From the NCBI GenBank assembly GCA_902786015.1, contig CADAAU010000002.1, positions 124,001-188,000 on the forward strand: DNA of 64,000 nucleotides, written 5' to 3'. A program made the translations under genes and the position numbers. Origin of the DNA: an uncultured Coriobacteriaceae bacterium. GTDB lineage: Bacteria > Actinomycetota > Coriobacteriia > Coriobacteriales > Atopobiaceae. This document shows positions 8,993 through 17,777 of this stretch, one piece after another. The notes under the pieces were generated by a model. It ran no database searches, was not told the origin of the DNA, and was given only the letters and a program-made list of their open reading frames with translations. The first letter of the stretch is position 1, and each line of letters begins with the position of its first letter.

Positions 8993-10969
8993 GTGAAGCC
9001 ATTATCCAAGTCAATAGCCAAGTTTCTGTATGTTGCGGTGACGGTCGCCTTCGCAGTCACGCTCGTGGCATGCGGCGGCCAGGGAACGCCCGTGTCGTCC
9101 GGGGGATCGTCGAGCGGTCCAGCGTCGAGCGGCACGGTGGATGCGACGTCGGCGTCGTTCACCCAAAGGGAGGTGCCCGTCTTCAGGGAGAGGCTCACGG
9201 ACGAGAAGCTTGCCCTTCGTTTCTACGAGAAGACGCCCAACGTCGCCTACATCAGCCTGAAGGACTACTACGAACTCATGCTGCCGCAGGGTTCGATGGA
9301 CGTCGAGCGCAAAGACGACGGCACGTTTCTCCTGACGAGCCATACGGGTGTCGATTCGAGCAAGAACATGGGCAAGGGCCTGGGTGGCACGGCGGTCGTC
9401 GATCCCGCGAAGGGCACCCTTACGAGTCCCGACCTGCCCGCGTTCACCAACATGATGACCATTTCGCAGGAGGGCATGGACAACGTGTATCTGGACGGGA
9501 TGCCGTTCGTGCGGGTTTCTCACGTGGAGTACGACAAGGAGGCCCAGCCCATAACGCTTGACTTCACGAAATACGGGATAGCGATGTATGCCGACGACAA
9601 GGACGTCTACCTTCCGTTCCAGACGGTCTCGTCCATTTATTCCGATCTCGGCTATCACTACGCCTCGTACAACGGCGAGAAGGTCTACGTCAACAGCGAC
9701 AACGTCTACGACGGCATGAATGTCCGCGACCCCGATTTCTCGAAGCCCATCCTGAGTGCCACCACGCGTCCGGATGACATGGCGGCTTTCTCATATGCCC
9801 ACCTGCGCTTTTGTATCGACTACCTCGACGGGGTGCCATCGCGCGTGGCCGACAAGCTGGGCAAGCACGACATCGACGCCACGTTGGATGCCATGGGGGA
9901 GCAAGGCAAGGCCATAAAGTCGGGCCTTGTCTCCACCAACCTCTATGAAGCCATTATGGCCAGCGAAGACCTCGGCTTTGTGATTGACGACGGGGGGCAT
10001 ACGTCGCTCTCGTACACGAGGTCCACGTCAATACAAGCGAACGCAGATGATCCTACGTACCAAGGACTCATGAGCATCATTGAAGATGTCAACAATCCCC
10101 TTGGCGTCTTCTATAACTCGAATGCGAGCAGCGTGAAGGCTATGCGTGTGCTCTATAACGAACGCACGGCCACCCGCGACAAGGCCTATGGCGACGAGAC
10201 ATACATCAAGAAGGGTGACACCGCTGTCATCGTCTTCGACGTTTTCGCGGCGAGCGATCGGGTCTGGAAGGACTACTTTGCGGGCAAGGGAGAGCGTCCC
10301 AACACAACGGATCCCATTCCAGCAGGTGACTACAGGGGCTTGCGTGACACCGTGGCCATCGTAACCGAGGGTCTCGCGCGCGCGAAGGAGGACCCCGAGG
10401 TGAAGAACGTTGTCATCGACATCTCCAACAACGGCGGTGGCTCGCTCGACGTACTCGAATACATAGCCAGCATCATTGCGGGCCAGAAATACTTCGCGTG
10501 GCAGAACACGCTCACGGGACAGACGGAGAAGGAGTACTTCGACGTGGACCGCAACCTCGACGGCGCCTTTGACGAGAAGGACGATGCCGTTGACTATAGC
10601 GGGCTGAACTTTGCCGTGCTCACGAGTAAGGGGTCCTTCTCGTGCGGGAATCTCCTCCCGTCGGTCTTGAAGGACGCGGGAGTCTTCGTGATCGGCGAGC
10701 GCTCTGGTGGCGGAAGCTGCGCCGTGCAGAAGTGCGTGTTTGCCGACGGCGCAGCATGGAATGTTTCCACGTGGCGCGGGAAGCTCGTCAATGCCGCGGG
10801 GAACGAGATCGACGACGGCGTGCCCGTGGACGTTGACCTGCTCGAGCGCATGGGTTCGAAGAAGACGGAGTCCGGGCTCCCCGATTACAGCGGCTTCTAC
10901 GACCTCGAACTGCTCTCCCAGGTTATGAACGAGCGCTTCGGTGCACAGGCGCTTCCCAACGCAGCGTAA
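8993..10969 (+). CDS. Lipoprotein with S41-type (tail-specific) protease domain
   Basis: The 658-residue product is a predicted lipoprotein: a positively charged start and hydrophobic stretch end in LVAC, giving cysteine 23 as the lipid anchor, followed by a Ser/Gly-rich linker. The C-terminal part resembles S41 peptidases: NVVIDISNNGGGSLDVLEYI, then LTSKGSFSCGNLLPS holding the likely catalytic serine, then VIGERSGGGS. The usual catalytic lysine of CtpA-type enzymes is not obvious (arginine is in the ER position), so activity is uncertain. Start GTG 8993 follows GGAAGGA; earlier in-frame starts have no ribosome site and would spoil the signal peptide. It is monocistronic and located outside the membrane. 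Confidence 0.75.
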   Translation: MKPLSKSIAKFLYVAVTVAFAVTLVACGGQGTPVSSGGSSSGPASSGTVDATSASFTQREVPVFRERLTDEKLALRFYEKTPNVAYISLKDYYELMLPQGSMDVERKDDGTFLLTSHTGVDSSKNMGKGLGGTAVVDPAKGTLTSPDLPAFTNMMTISQEGMDNVYLDGMPFVRVSHVEYDKEAQPITLDFTKYGIAMYADDKDVYLPFQTVSSIYSDLGYHYASYNGEKVYVNSDNVYDGMNVRDPDFSKPILSATTRPDDMAAFSYAHLRFCIDYLDGVPSRVADKLGKHDIDATLDAMGEQGKAIKSGLVSTNLYEAIMASEDLGFVIDDGGHTSLSYTRSTSIQANADDPTYQGLMSIIEDVNNPLGVFYNSNASSVKAMRVLYNERTATRDKAYGDETYIKKGDTAVIVFDVFAASDRVWKDYFAGKGERPNTTDPIPAGDYRGLRDTVAIVTEGLARAKEDPEVKNVVIDISNNGGGSLDVLEYIASIIAGQKYFAWQNTLTGQTEKEYFDVDRNLDGAFDEKDDAVDYSGLNFAVLTSKGSFSCGNLLPSVLKDAGVFVIGERSGGGSCAVQKCVFADGAAWNVSTWRGKLVNAAGNEIDDGVPVDVDLLERMGSKKTESGLPDYSGFYDLELLSQVMNERFGAQALPNAA

Positions 10970-11283
10970 AGGAGCTCGCTTCGAAAAAAAGAGATGAGAC
11001 TCTAAGGGACAGTCCCTGACCCTGAGAGTGAGTCAAGTTGTGAGTTGGGGAACACGGACCATGTGTCGTGTCCGCCGCAGTCTCGAGCGACGCTGGGACT
11101 TTTCCGAAACCACGTACTCGGGGCCGAGCAGTGTACGTAATTTTGGAACCACGCGACCCAAAATCACCCGCCATAGTTCCGTTTTCACGTACTCAGCCCG
11201 GCCGTGTACGTAATTTTGGAAAAGTGCCTAAGGGTCAGGCAGATGCGGAGAGTTTGGCCATGCTTTGGGTTAGGGACAGCCTC
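10970..11283. other. Noncoding stretch between lipoprotein and VOC gene
   Basis: No gene is recognised. It begins with small GGGAC/GTCCC-type hairpins after the lipoprotein stop, then carries the four-arm element at 11101-11222, followed by the operator-like palindrome of the next gene. Confidence 0.6.
11101..11222. repeat. Four-arm palindromic element, CACGTAC/GTACGTAATTTTGGAA type
   Basis: Two consecutive hairpins of related sequence: TTTCCGAAACCACGTAC (11101-11117) with GTGTACGTAATTTTGGAA (11131-11148), and TTCCGTTTTCACGTAC (11177-11192) with GTGTACGTAATTTTGGAA (11203-11220). The loops are about 10 bp and the centre is 28 bp, so the long and short gaps are reversed compared with the element at 371-529. 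Confidence 0.7.
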
Positions 11284-11311
11284 ATGTGTGTCATGCTAAT
11301 ATGACATACAT
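11284..11311. promoter_or_regulatory. Operator-like palindrome upstream of the VOC gene
   Basis: ATGTGTGTCAT (11284-11294) and ATGACATACAT (11301-11311) match 10 of 11 as inverted repeats about 65 bp before the VOC start. This is a likely repressor site; the regulator is not in the window. Confidence 0.45.
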
Positions 11312-11376
11312 GTGCGTCACAGCAGTGCATAATGATGTAATCGTCAGGTATGGCCACCACAGACAGGAGAACAACA

Positions 11377-11751
11377 GTGGAGATTACGAACTTCGGCCCC
11401 CTCATCATGACCAAAGATGCCGAGAACATCCAGCAGCTGTTTGAGGAGCTCGGCTTCACCAAGCGTCACGAGAAGAAGGACGTCACCGAGAACAAGGACG
11501 GCGGCTTCAGGATGAAGGACGAGGACGGCCATGGTCTCGCCGTCGCGCAGGTAAGCAGGGTGCCCCAGGACTTCGTGACCGTGCAGATGAACGTGAGGGA
11601 CTTTGACGAGGCCATGGGCATCCTGGAGGCTCACGGCTTCAAGAACATGAGCGGTGACGGCACTGTTATCGACACCGGTTCCTCCAAGACGGCCATCATG
11701 ATCGCCCCGAGCGGATTTGCCATCAACGTCGTGTACCACATCCGCAAGTAG
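11377..11751 (+). CDS. VOC-superfamily (glyoxalase/bleomycin-resistance-like) protein
   Basis: A 124-residue cytoplasmic protein with the two beta-alpha-beta-beta-beta modules of the vicinal oxygen chelate fold: TNFGPLIMTKDAENIQQLFEE...GF in the first half and VTVQMNVRDFDEAMGILEAHGF in the second. Such small proteins bind metals or small ligands; the substrate cannot be told. I choose GTG 11377 because AGGAG lies seven bases upstream; an in-frame ATG at 11350 has no ribosome site. It is a single gene, probably controlled by the palindrome at 11284-11311. A strong 19-bp inverted repeat follows the stop. Confidence 0.7.
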   Translation: MEITNFGPLIMTKDAENIQQLFEELGFTKRHEKKDVTENKDGGFRMKDEDGHGLAVAQVSRVPQDFVTVQMNVRDFDEAMGILEAHGFKNMSGDGTVIDTGSSKTAIMIAPSGFAINVVYHIRK

Positions 11752-11786
11752 GTACCAGCCTCACGAAGGAGGGGTACTCCCTTCAT

Positions 11787-11837
11787 TTAAAATCGTGGGA
11801 CATCCTCTCCTTATGGATGGATGTTCCACGATTTTAA
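11787..11837. repeat. 19-bp inverted repeat TTAAAATCGTGGGACATCC
   Basis: Arms at 11787-11805 and 11819-11837 pair over almost their full length around a 13-bp loop. It follows the VOC gene and may serve as terminator, although the tail is not T-rich; its size matches the other palindromic elements here. Confidence 0.65.
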
Positions 11838-12191
11838 TCAAAGGGTGTAGCCCCTTTTGACAAAATCCCGCCCTTTCACGCACCCAGCGTAGTGGCGCGC
11901 TCGATGACCTCGTGCGGCACAATGACGTGCGTCTGTGCGGGCTCATGTCCGGAAAGCATGGCGAGCGCCAGCGCGTGCTCGCGTACCGCTCCGACACCGA
12001 GGCGGTGATGGACACGTACACGTTCTCCCAGACCGTGCCTGCGCTCAGGCAACCCTCGGCTTCGCCTGTAAAGGCGTGCGGGCCTTTGTGTTAGGCTGAT
12101 GTGAGATGGGCCTTTGCCTCGGCGCGGAACTCCCCGGGCCGGGCAAATGTCAATCTTGGCCAAACGGAGGTACGAAGAAAGAGGGGGAGCC

Positions 12192-13268
12192 ATGAAGGTG
12201 CGACGCAAAGAAGCTCGACGCTGGGGAAGCTGTTTACTGAGCCTTATGTGCACGTTGGTCTTGGTGGGTGGCCTGTTTGGTTGTGCGCCGGGAAACCAGC
12301 AGGAGGCGCAGCCAGAGTCGCAGGCTGTTCAGGACAAGGGCGCGCAGAGCGAGGGTAGTTCCGACGCAAAGGACGACCAAAGCGCTGGGCAACAGGGCGA
12401 ACAGAGTGCAAAGAAGGATGGTGCCCAGACGCCAAGCGCTCCGGTGGACGAGGCACTGCTCCAGAGCTGGGAGGCGGACTTCAAGCGTCTTGCCGACGAG
12501 TCGGGCATGGAGGTCGAGGTGTGCGCGATCGACCTTGCGTCAGGAGGTACGGTAGCCCACCGCTCCGACCAAAAGATCCTCTCGGCAAGCATGATAAAGC
12601 TCCTCATCGGTGAGGCGTTTCTTGGACAGGTCGCCGAGGGAAAGCAGGCGCTCGACGACACGTACGTGCTCAAGGAGGGCGACATCGTTGGCGGCACGGG
12701 CTCGCTTGGCGCACGCGGCGCCGGCGCGTCGGTCACCAAACGTGAACTGGTGCAAAAGATGATTGCCGAAAGCGACAACGTGGCCACCAACGTGCTTATC
12801 GACCTGTGCGGCATGGACGCGGTAAATGCCGAGGCAAAACGGCTTGGCCTCAAATGCACGGAGCTTGGGCGCCACATGATGGATACCGAGGCGGCTGCGA
12901 ACGGCTACGACAACTACACCTGTGCGGACGACATTGCGGTACTGCTCAAGATGGTCTACGACAAGACCTATGTCAACGAGGAGATGAGCGCCTTCATGCT
13001 CGAATGCTTGGAGGCACAGATCGACAACGACTGCATCTCGACGGGTCTGCCCGCGGGAACGGTGTTTGCGCACAAGACCGGCTCTCTTGCCACGGTGCGC
13101 CACGACGGCGGCATCGTGGAGGGCGAAAAACCCTTTGTGATTGTGACGCTCTGCGGTGGCGAGGGCTTTAACGAGCAGGGCGCTCAGGGCATCATGGGAC
13201 AGATTGGCGAGGCGGCGTATCGGGACATGTATGGCAAGGAAGGCACGGGCCTTTCTGCTGTGGCGTAA
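12192..13268 (+). CDS. Class A beta-lactamase-like serine hydrolase, lipoprotein
   Basis: A 358-residue exported protein of the beta-lactamase/transpeptidase-like family. The signal peptide ends in LFGC, a lipobox, followed by a Gln/Ser/Asp-rich linker of about 60 residues. The hydrolase domain has the active-site SMIK (in SASMIKLLI), the SDN loop (AESDNVATN) and the KTG triad (AHKTGSL). These motifs are intact, but an omega-loop Glu equivalent to Glu166 is not obvious, so it may be a cell-wall or ester hydrolase rather than a resistance enzyme. Start ATG 12192 follows GGGGGAG. The gene is monocistronic. Confidence 0.8.
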   Translation: MKVRRKEARRWGSCLLSLMCTLVLVGGLFGCAPGNQQEAQPESQAVQDKGAQSEGSSDAKDDQSAGQQGEQSAKKDGAQTPSAPVDEALLQSWEADFKRLADESGMEVEVCAIDLASGGTVAHRSDQKILSASMIKLLIGEAFLGQVAEGKQALDDTYVLKEGDIVGGTGSLGARGAGASVTKRELVQKMIAESDNVATNVLIDLCGMDAVNAEAKRLGLKCTELGRHMMDTEAAANGYDNYTCADDIAVLLKMVYDKTYVNEEMSAFMLECLEAQIDNDCISTGLPAGTVFAHKTGSLATVRHDGGIVEGEKPFVIVTLCGGEGFNEQGAQGIMGQIGEAAYRDMYGKEGTGLSAVA

Positions 13269-13565
13269 ATGGTGTATGGGCGAGGCGTTGGGACAGCCCC
13301 ATCGGCTACCGTTCACTCCCGGAGGCAAACGATGGGGATACTCCCCTTTACCCGAGCCAATAGGCTGGCTCGTGGGCGCACAGGTAAGGCAAAGAGGAGA
13401 ATCCCCATCGCTTGCCCTGACCACGTGTCGCCATTTCAGACAGCCTGATGCCGGGCGTGAACAGTAACCCCCCATCGCCTCGACCCATCGCTCGTCAGAT
13501 CCTTATATTATCAGGCTGTGATAAAGTTTATGTTTAGCTCGTGTCGGTTACCTAAGGGAGGATAA
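13269..13565. other. Intergenic region with hairpins and promoter palindrome
   Basis: Small hairpins (GGGGATACTCCCC near 13334 and GAGCC/GGCTC near 13365) follow the hydrolase gene. At 13508-13524 TTATCA and TGATAA form an inverted repeat with a 5-bp gap next to an AT-rich promoter-like stretch, a plausible regulator site for the membrane-protein gene. No coding sequence is seen. Confidence 0.45.
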
Positions 13566-14624
13566 ATGTTACTGTTCAATGCGATTACGCCCATTCAGTG
13601 GATTGGCTGGGTGTTGGTGTTCGTCGGCCTTATCGTGGCAAACGAGATTGAGCGTCGCAGCAAGGTCGGTGGGCTCATCTTCTTTGTTGGCCTGCCCATC
13701 CTCATGACCATATACTGTGTCGCCATTGCCGTCGGCGTGGCAGGCGGTGCCGAGTGGGCGATCAACAATCCCACGCACATCTACCAAAACGGCTGGTTCC
13801 ACTACGCCAAGGTGTACGCCGCGCTCGCGGGCTGTATCGGCTTTATGGCCATCAAGTACAAGTGGGGCAAGCTCGGCAAGGCCCGCTGGTTCCGTGCGTT
13901 CCCGTTCGTCATCGTCGCCATCAACATCCTTATCGCCGTTGTCTCTGACCTCGAGAGCTTTTTGCACTTTACCAGCGGCGACTACACCATCGTTACCGCA
14001 GGCAGCGGGCTCGAGCAGTATGCGGCCATCGGCGCGCCCGTCTGGCTTACCAGCGAGGGCGTGTGGCAGCTGTGCGGCATCAACAACCTGTTCAACGCCC
14101 TGGCTGGCCTCATAAACATCTTCTGCATGACTGCGTGGTGGAGCGTGTACGCAAGCAAGGACGAGCAGGACATGCTCTGGCCCGACATGACCTGGGTCTA
14201 CATCGTCGCCTACGACATCTGGAACTTCTGCTACACCTACAACTGCCTGCCCACTCACTCGTTCTTCTGCGGCTTCGCGCTGCTGCTCGCGCCGACCGTG
14301 GCGAACGCAATTTGGAACAAGGGCGGCTGGATCCAAAACCGCGCCAACACGCTGGCAACGTGGTGCATGTTTGCGCAGGTATTCCCTTGGTTCCAAGAAG
14401 AGTCGATGTTCCGCACCGTCTCGCTGCAGAATCCCGGCGTCACCAACGCAATCGCAATCGCTGCGTTCGCGGTCAACGTGGCCGCCATTATCTATATCGC
14501 CTACCGCGCAAAGCGCCTGGGCGTGAACCCCTACAAGAGCGACGTGTTCGTCGGAACGCGCGATTGGGAGCAGGCAACTGCCCGTCGCGAGGATGCGATG
14601 CTCGATCCTGCCGTAAGGGCCTAA
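13566..14624 (+). CDS. Multi-pass membrane protein of unknown function (DUF5692-like)
   Basis: The 352-residue product has about eight to nine hydrophobic segments, starting with WIGWVLVFVGLIVANEI, and no signal peptide. Tryptophan- and tyrosine-rich stretches (MTWVYIVAYDIWNFCYTYNC) are notable. It resembles an uncharacterised family that I associate with DUF5692; function unknown. GGGAGG lies just before ATG 13566. It is monocistronic, bounded by a promoter-like palindrome upstream and a strong terminator downstream. A role in anaerobic energy metabolism is possible given hypA next door, but that is only proximity. Confidence 0.7.
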   Translation: MLLFNAITPIQWIGWVLVFVGLIVANEIERRSKVGGLIFFVGLPILMTIYCVAIAVGVAGGAEWAINNPTHIYQNGWFHYAKVYAALAGCIGFMAIKYKWGKLGKARWFRAFPFVIVAINILIAVVSDLESFLHFTSGDYTIVTAGSGLEQYAAIGAPVWLTSEGVWQLCGINNLFNALAGLINIFCMTAWWSVYASKDEQDMLWPDMTWVYIVAYDIWNFCYTYNCLPTHSFFCGFALLLAPTVANAIWNKGGWIQNRANTLATWCMFAQVFPWFQEESMFRTVSLQNPGVTNAIAIAAFAVNVAAIIYIAYRAKRLGVNPYKSDVFVGTRDWEQATARREDAMLDPAVRA

Positions 14625-14640
14625 GTTCTGTGGTACAAAC

Positions 14641-14690
14641 GAGCCGGGTCCAAATGTGCCAAGCGACACGTCTGGACCCGGCTCGTTTGC
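14641..14690 (+). terminator. Intrinsic terminator after the DUF5692-like gene
   Basis: GAGCCGGGTCCA (14641-14652) pairs with TGGACCCGGCTC (14673-14684), followed by GTTT. The long GC stem isolates the membrane-protein gene from hypA. Confidence 0.8.
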
Positions 14691-14714
14691 CACGCATGAG
14701 TTGAGGAGGCTCGT

Positions 14715-15062
14715 ATGCACGAACTGGGCATTGTGTTTCACATGATCGATACCGTGGAGGAGGTCGCCCAAAACAATGGCCTCTCGTCCATAGCAAAGGT
14801 GACGCTCAGCCTCGGCGAGGTGTCGGGCGTGCTCCCCGATTACTTGGTTGACTGCTGGAATTGGGCGGTCAAAAGAACCGAAGTGCTGCATGACGCCGTG
14901 CTCGATATCGTGCAGATAGACGCGTGGACGATTTGCAACGACTGCGGCAACACGTACCAAACCGTGCAATACGGCAAGACGTGCCCCCACTGCAAAAGCC
15001 CAAACACGGTCCTCCTTCAGGGCAACGAAATCGAAATCGAGACCATAGAGGGTATCGAGTAA
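14715..15062 (+). CDS. hypA: Hydrogenase maturation nickel metallochaperone HypA
   Basis: A 115-residue HypA/HybF protein that delivers nickel to the [NiFe]-hydrogenase large subunit. It begins with the nickel-binding MHE motif and has the zinc site made of two CxxC pairs (CNDCG and CPHCK) near residues 74-94; the central LSLGEVSGVLPDYL is also typical. GAGGAGG precedes ATG 14715. No other hyp or hydrogenase structural gene is in the window, so its partners must be elsewhere. Length is normal and it looks intact. Confidence 0.9.
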   Translation: MHELGIVFHMIDTVEEVAQNNGLSSIAKVTLSLGEVSGVLPDYLVDCWNWAVKRTEVLHDAVLDIVQIDAWTICNDCGNTYQTVQYGKTCPHCKSPNTVLLQGNEIEIETIEGIE

Positions 15063-15214
15063 GCGTTTGCCGAGAGATGGACGCCATAAGCCGCAAGCAT
15101 CGGCTTCTTGTGGCGCTGCCGTTCTGTCTTACTGAGCTCATTGCCCTTACGAATCCCCTTACACAATGGATGAATTTGCGTCGTTTCTTGGCGATGGTGA
15201 GAGTTCCGGTGCGT

Positions 15215-15258
15215 TATAATTACGAATTATGCATATGACCACTATTCTGAGGTATAAT
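15215..15258 (+). promoter_or_regulatory. Promoter region of the GGDEF gene
   Basis: Two TATAAT hexamers occur at 15215-15220 and 15253-15258, about 40 bp upstream of the start; no convincing -35 is seen for either. Confidence 0.4.
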
Positions 15259-15299
15259 AGTCCAACTAACGCCCAGCACAACTATGCATGAGGGCAGCA

Positions 15300-16652
15300 A
15301 TGAAGGGTAAGAAACTCGGCTTCACCACGCGTTATGTGTTGGTGTTCGGCATTCTTTTGTTTGTGGCAACCACTGCCTTGGGCGTTGTGGTGCTCAATCA
15401 GTCCATGACGGCAATGAAGACGCTCATCAACAAAAACATGCTCGACGTGGTGAAGTCTGCGGCCGAGTCGCTTGACGGGGATGCCTTGGGCGCACTCACG
15501 GAAGACGACGTGGACGGGCCGGTTTTTCGCGATGTCGAAGAGCGCCTGCTGGCGTTTCAGCGCAGTGTGGACATCCACTTTATATATGCGGTCAAGCAGG
15601 TGGACGAAGACAAGTTCGTCTTTACCGTCGACCCCGATCCCGTGGATCCGGGAGAGTTCGGGGAAGAGATCGTGACGACGCCCGCCGTGGTGCAGGCCGG
15701 CAAGGGCATACCGACCGTGGACGAAGAGCCGGCGGCTGATCGCTGGGGTAACTTCTATAGTGCCTACAGCCCCGTGTTCGACTCTTCTGGCAAGGTGGCC
15801 GGCATCGTGGGAGTCGACTTCGACGCGGCTTGGTACGATGGGCAGGTCCAGAAGTACTCGACGTCCATAGCGCTCGTGTCCATAACTTCGATTCTGCTTG
15901 GAGCCGTCGTGGTCATGCTCATTTCTAACCGCGTGCGCGTGCGGTTTCGCGACCTCGACACCGGCCTTTCGGAGCTTTCGGAAGATGTGGATCTTTTGAT
16001 GGACGAAGTAGCTTCCTATTCGGGAATCGAGGATCCCATCGCAAACAAAGACTCCGCCAACTTTGACGATGTCGACGAGCTCGAGAGGCTGGGCGGCAAG
16101 ATTCGTACCATCCAGTCCGAGATGCGCATCTATTTGGATTACCTGCAGGCGCAAGCATATACCGACGCGCTCACGAAGGTGGACAGCTCCACCTCCTATC
16201 ATGAGCTCATCCACGAGCTCAACGAAAGGATCGAGAAAGGCGCGGCGGACTTCTATGTGTTGATGTTTGACGTCAATAGCCTCAAGGAAATCAACGATGA
16301 GTACGGGCACGAGCATGGCGACGAATACATTCGGGGTGCCGCCAACGCCCTGAGGCGGGGATTCGGCGATGCGCGCATTTTCCGTGCCGGAGGTGATGAG
16401 TTTGTCGTCGTTGCCGAGGGGTTTAAGCAAGCCCAAATCGACGAGAGCGTCAACGAGACGGATGCCGCCATAGCGGAGTTCAACGAGTCCAGTGAGCGTC
16501 CTACCAAGCTTTCGGTTTCCCGTGGCATGGCGCGTTTTGAGGCGGGGCGCGATGCCTCCTTCGAGGACGCATTTGCCCGGGCAGATAAGATGATGTACGA
16601 AAACAAGCGTCTGTATTACCAGACGGTAGGGGACAGGCGCAAGCCCCGGTAA
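15300..16652 (+). CDS. Membrane-bound diguanylate cyclase with extracellular sensor domain
   Basis: The 450-residue protein has a first transmembrane segment (YVLVFGILLFVATTALGVVV), an extracellular Cache-like sensor of about 160 residues ending in SPVFDSSGKVAGIVGVDFDAAW, a second transmembrane segment (IALVSITSILLGAVVVMLIS), a charged linker and a GGDEF domain. The active loop is intact (FRAGGDEFVVV), with the upstream MFDVNSLKEINDEYGHEHGDEYI metal/substrate region, so it should make cyclic di-GMP. There is no RxxD inhibitory site directly before the loop. Start ATG 15300 follows AGGG; ATG 15288 is an alternative. Together with the EAL protein at 2898-5831 it shows that the organism uses this second messenger. 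Confidence 0.85.
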   Translation: MKGKKLGFTTRYVLVFGILLFVATTALGVVVLNQSMTAMKTLINKNMLDVVKSAAESLDGDALGALTEDDVDGPVFRDVEERLLAFQRSVDIHFIYAVKQVDEDKFVFTVDPDPVDPGEFGEEIVTTPAVVQAGKGIPTVDEEPAADRWGNFYSAYSPVFDSSGKVAGIVGVDFDAAWYDGQVQKYSTSIALVSITSILLGAVVVMLISNRVRVRFRDLDTGLSELSEDVDLLMDEVASYSGIEDPIANKDSANFDDVDELERLGGKIRTIQSEMRIYLDYLQAQAYTDALTKVDSSTSYHELIHELNERIEKGAADFYVLMFDVNSLKEINDEYGHEHGDEYIRGAANALRRGFGDARIFRAGGDEFVVVAEGFKQAQIDESVNETDAAIAEFNESSERPTKLSVSRGMARFEAGRDASFEDAFARADKMMYENKRLYYQTVGDRRKPR

Positions 16653-16698
16653 TGGCCCGGGCAATGGGGGGTGGAGGTTGCCCGCCCCACTGCCTGCG

Positions 16699-17727
16699 CT
16701 AGTTCTCTTCTTGGGTGACTGAGGAGTTTGCGAGGAAGTATAGCTTTGCGGGCTGCAAAACGCCGTCGATCCAGCGGGCTTTGGTCCACTGTGGCATGAG
16801 GGTGAGCGCAAGCCGGCCCGTAGAGCCGTCATCGAGCTCCACGGGGAGCGCTCGGGCGAACGTGGCGCCAGCCGAGAGTCTCCAGCGTTCATCTGCCGCC
16901 CCCCATTCTTCGAACAGGCCAAAGACGTTCGAGGCCGGTCCGTGCTCAAAGGACGCTCTTACCAGTTTGGGTTGCTCGATGCCAAACTGCACGTCGATGG
17001 CAAAGATCGGGCCCAGGCTCCCGTCGGGCCACACGTCAAACTGGAAGTCAATGGTAGACGGCGCTGCCGCCATTATCGCGCTTATTTGCGACAGCGTCTT
17101 CTGGTCGTGTGCGCCAAAGCCTATGGTGTCGAATGCTTGGACCAGCCTTTGGGGGTCGGATGCACATGCGTCCACCTCGCGAGGGTCCAGGTATCCGCAT
17201 ACCCGAAGAGGAGACCCGGGCCTTCCGCGAAACAGGCCAAAGAAAGATAGCGGCCATCCCTGTGGCATGCGCTTCGCGAGGCTGAGGTACAAATCGGCGC
17301 GCTCGGGTTCGCCCAAGACCTCGCAGAACGGACGCACGAGCTCCGTGTGCGTGCGCGGCTGAAAATGAACGGTCGCACGGGGCAGCGGCACCTCCTTGGT
17401 ATCGAGCTCGAACCCAAAGCTTATGCTCTCGCGGTCCTTCTTTGCCTCTGCGTACCACGCCAGAATGTCTTTGGTGCCCTCAGCGGCGGGCGAGTCGATG
17501 GTTACATTTGCTGGCAGCTCCGAATAGAGTACGGTGACGTCCAAAAATGGGTCGCCCATGAGCGGAAACTCCAAATAGGTGCTCGGAAGACAGTCGCCCA
17601 CCATGAAGGGGGCCAGCGACGAGCGCACGCGCGCAAGGCAGTCGCCGAGCAAGATCTGCTCTCGCCCTTCGTCCGCCAGCTGAAGACAAAGCACCTCGAA
17701 TAGCTGGGCATTGGCTAGCATCTTCAT
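16699..17727 (-). CDS. Unknown protein, downstream member of a tandem paralogue pair
   Basis: A 342-residue cytoplasmic protein with no signal or membrane segment, clearly paralogous to the next gene upstream on the same strand. Shared landmarks are EFPLMGDPFLD, RMPQGWPLSFFGLFRGRPGSPLRV, IDFQFDVWPDGSLGP, FEEWGAADERWRL and the end KARWIDGVLQPAKLYFL. I do not recognise the family with confidence. The alternating strand pattern with a final basic-Trp-Pro-Ala-Lys strand recalls ABBA-type prenyltransferase-like proteins, a weak resemblance. GAGG precedes ATG 17727. The 50-bp gap to its partner implies one operon. Confidence 0.65.
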   Translation of the reverse strand: MKMLANAQLFEVLCLQLADEGREQILLGDCLARVRSSLAPFMVGDCLPSTYLEFPLMGDPFLDVTVLYSELPANVTIDSPAAEGTKDILAWYAEAKKDRESISFGFELDTKEVPLPRATVHFQPRTHTELVRPFCEVLGEPERADLYLSLAKRMPQGWPLSFFGLFRGRPGSPLRVCGYLDPREVDACASDPQRLVQAFDTIGFGAHDQKTLSQISAIMAAAPSTIDFQFDVWPDGSLGPIFAIDVQFGIEQPKLVRASFEHGPASNVFGLFEEWGAADERWRLSAGATFARALPVELDDGSTGRLALTLMPQWTKARWIDGVLQPAKLYFLANSSVTQEEN

Positions 17728-17777
17728 TGCGTAACCTCGATTCTTTCGCGGGATTCGTTTGCGTGCGTTGGCGAAGG

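Noticed and set aside
12060..12180. Origin or att site upstream of the beta-lactamase-like gene
   Set aside because: Only short GC-rich stretches and no iterons or DnaA-box clusters were seen.
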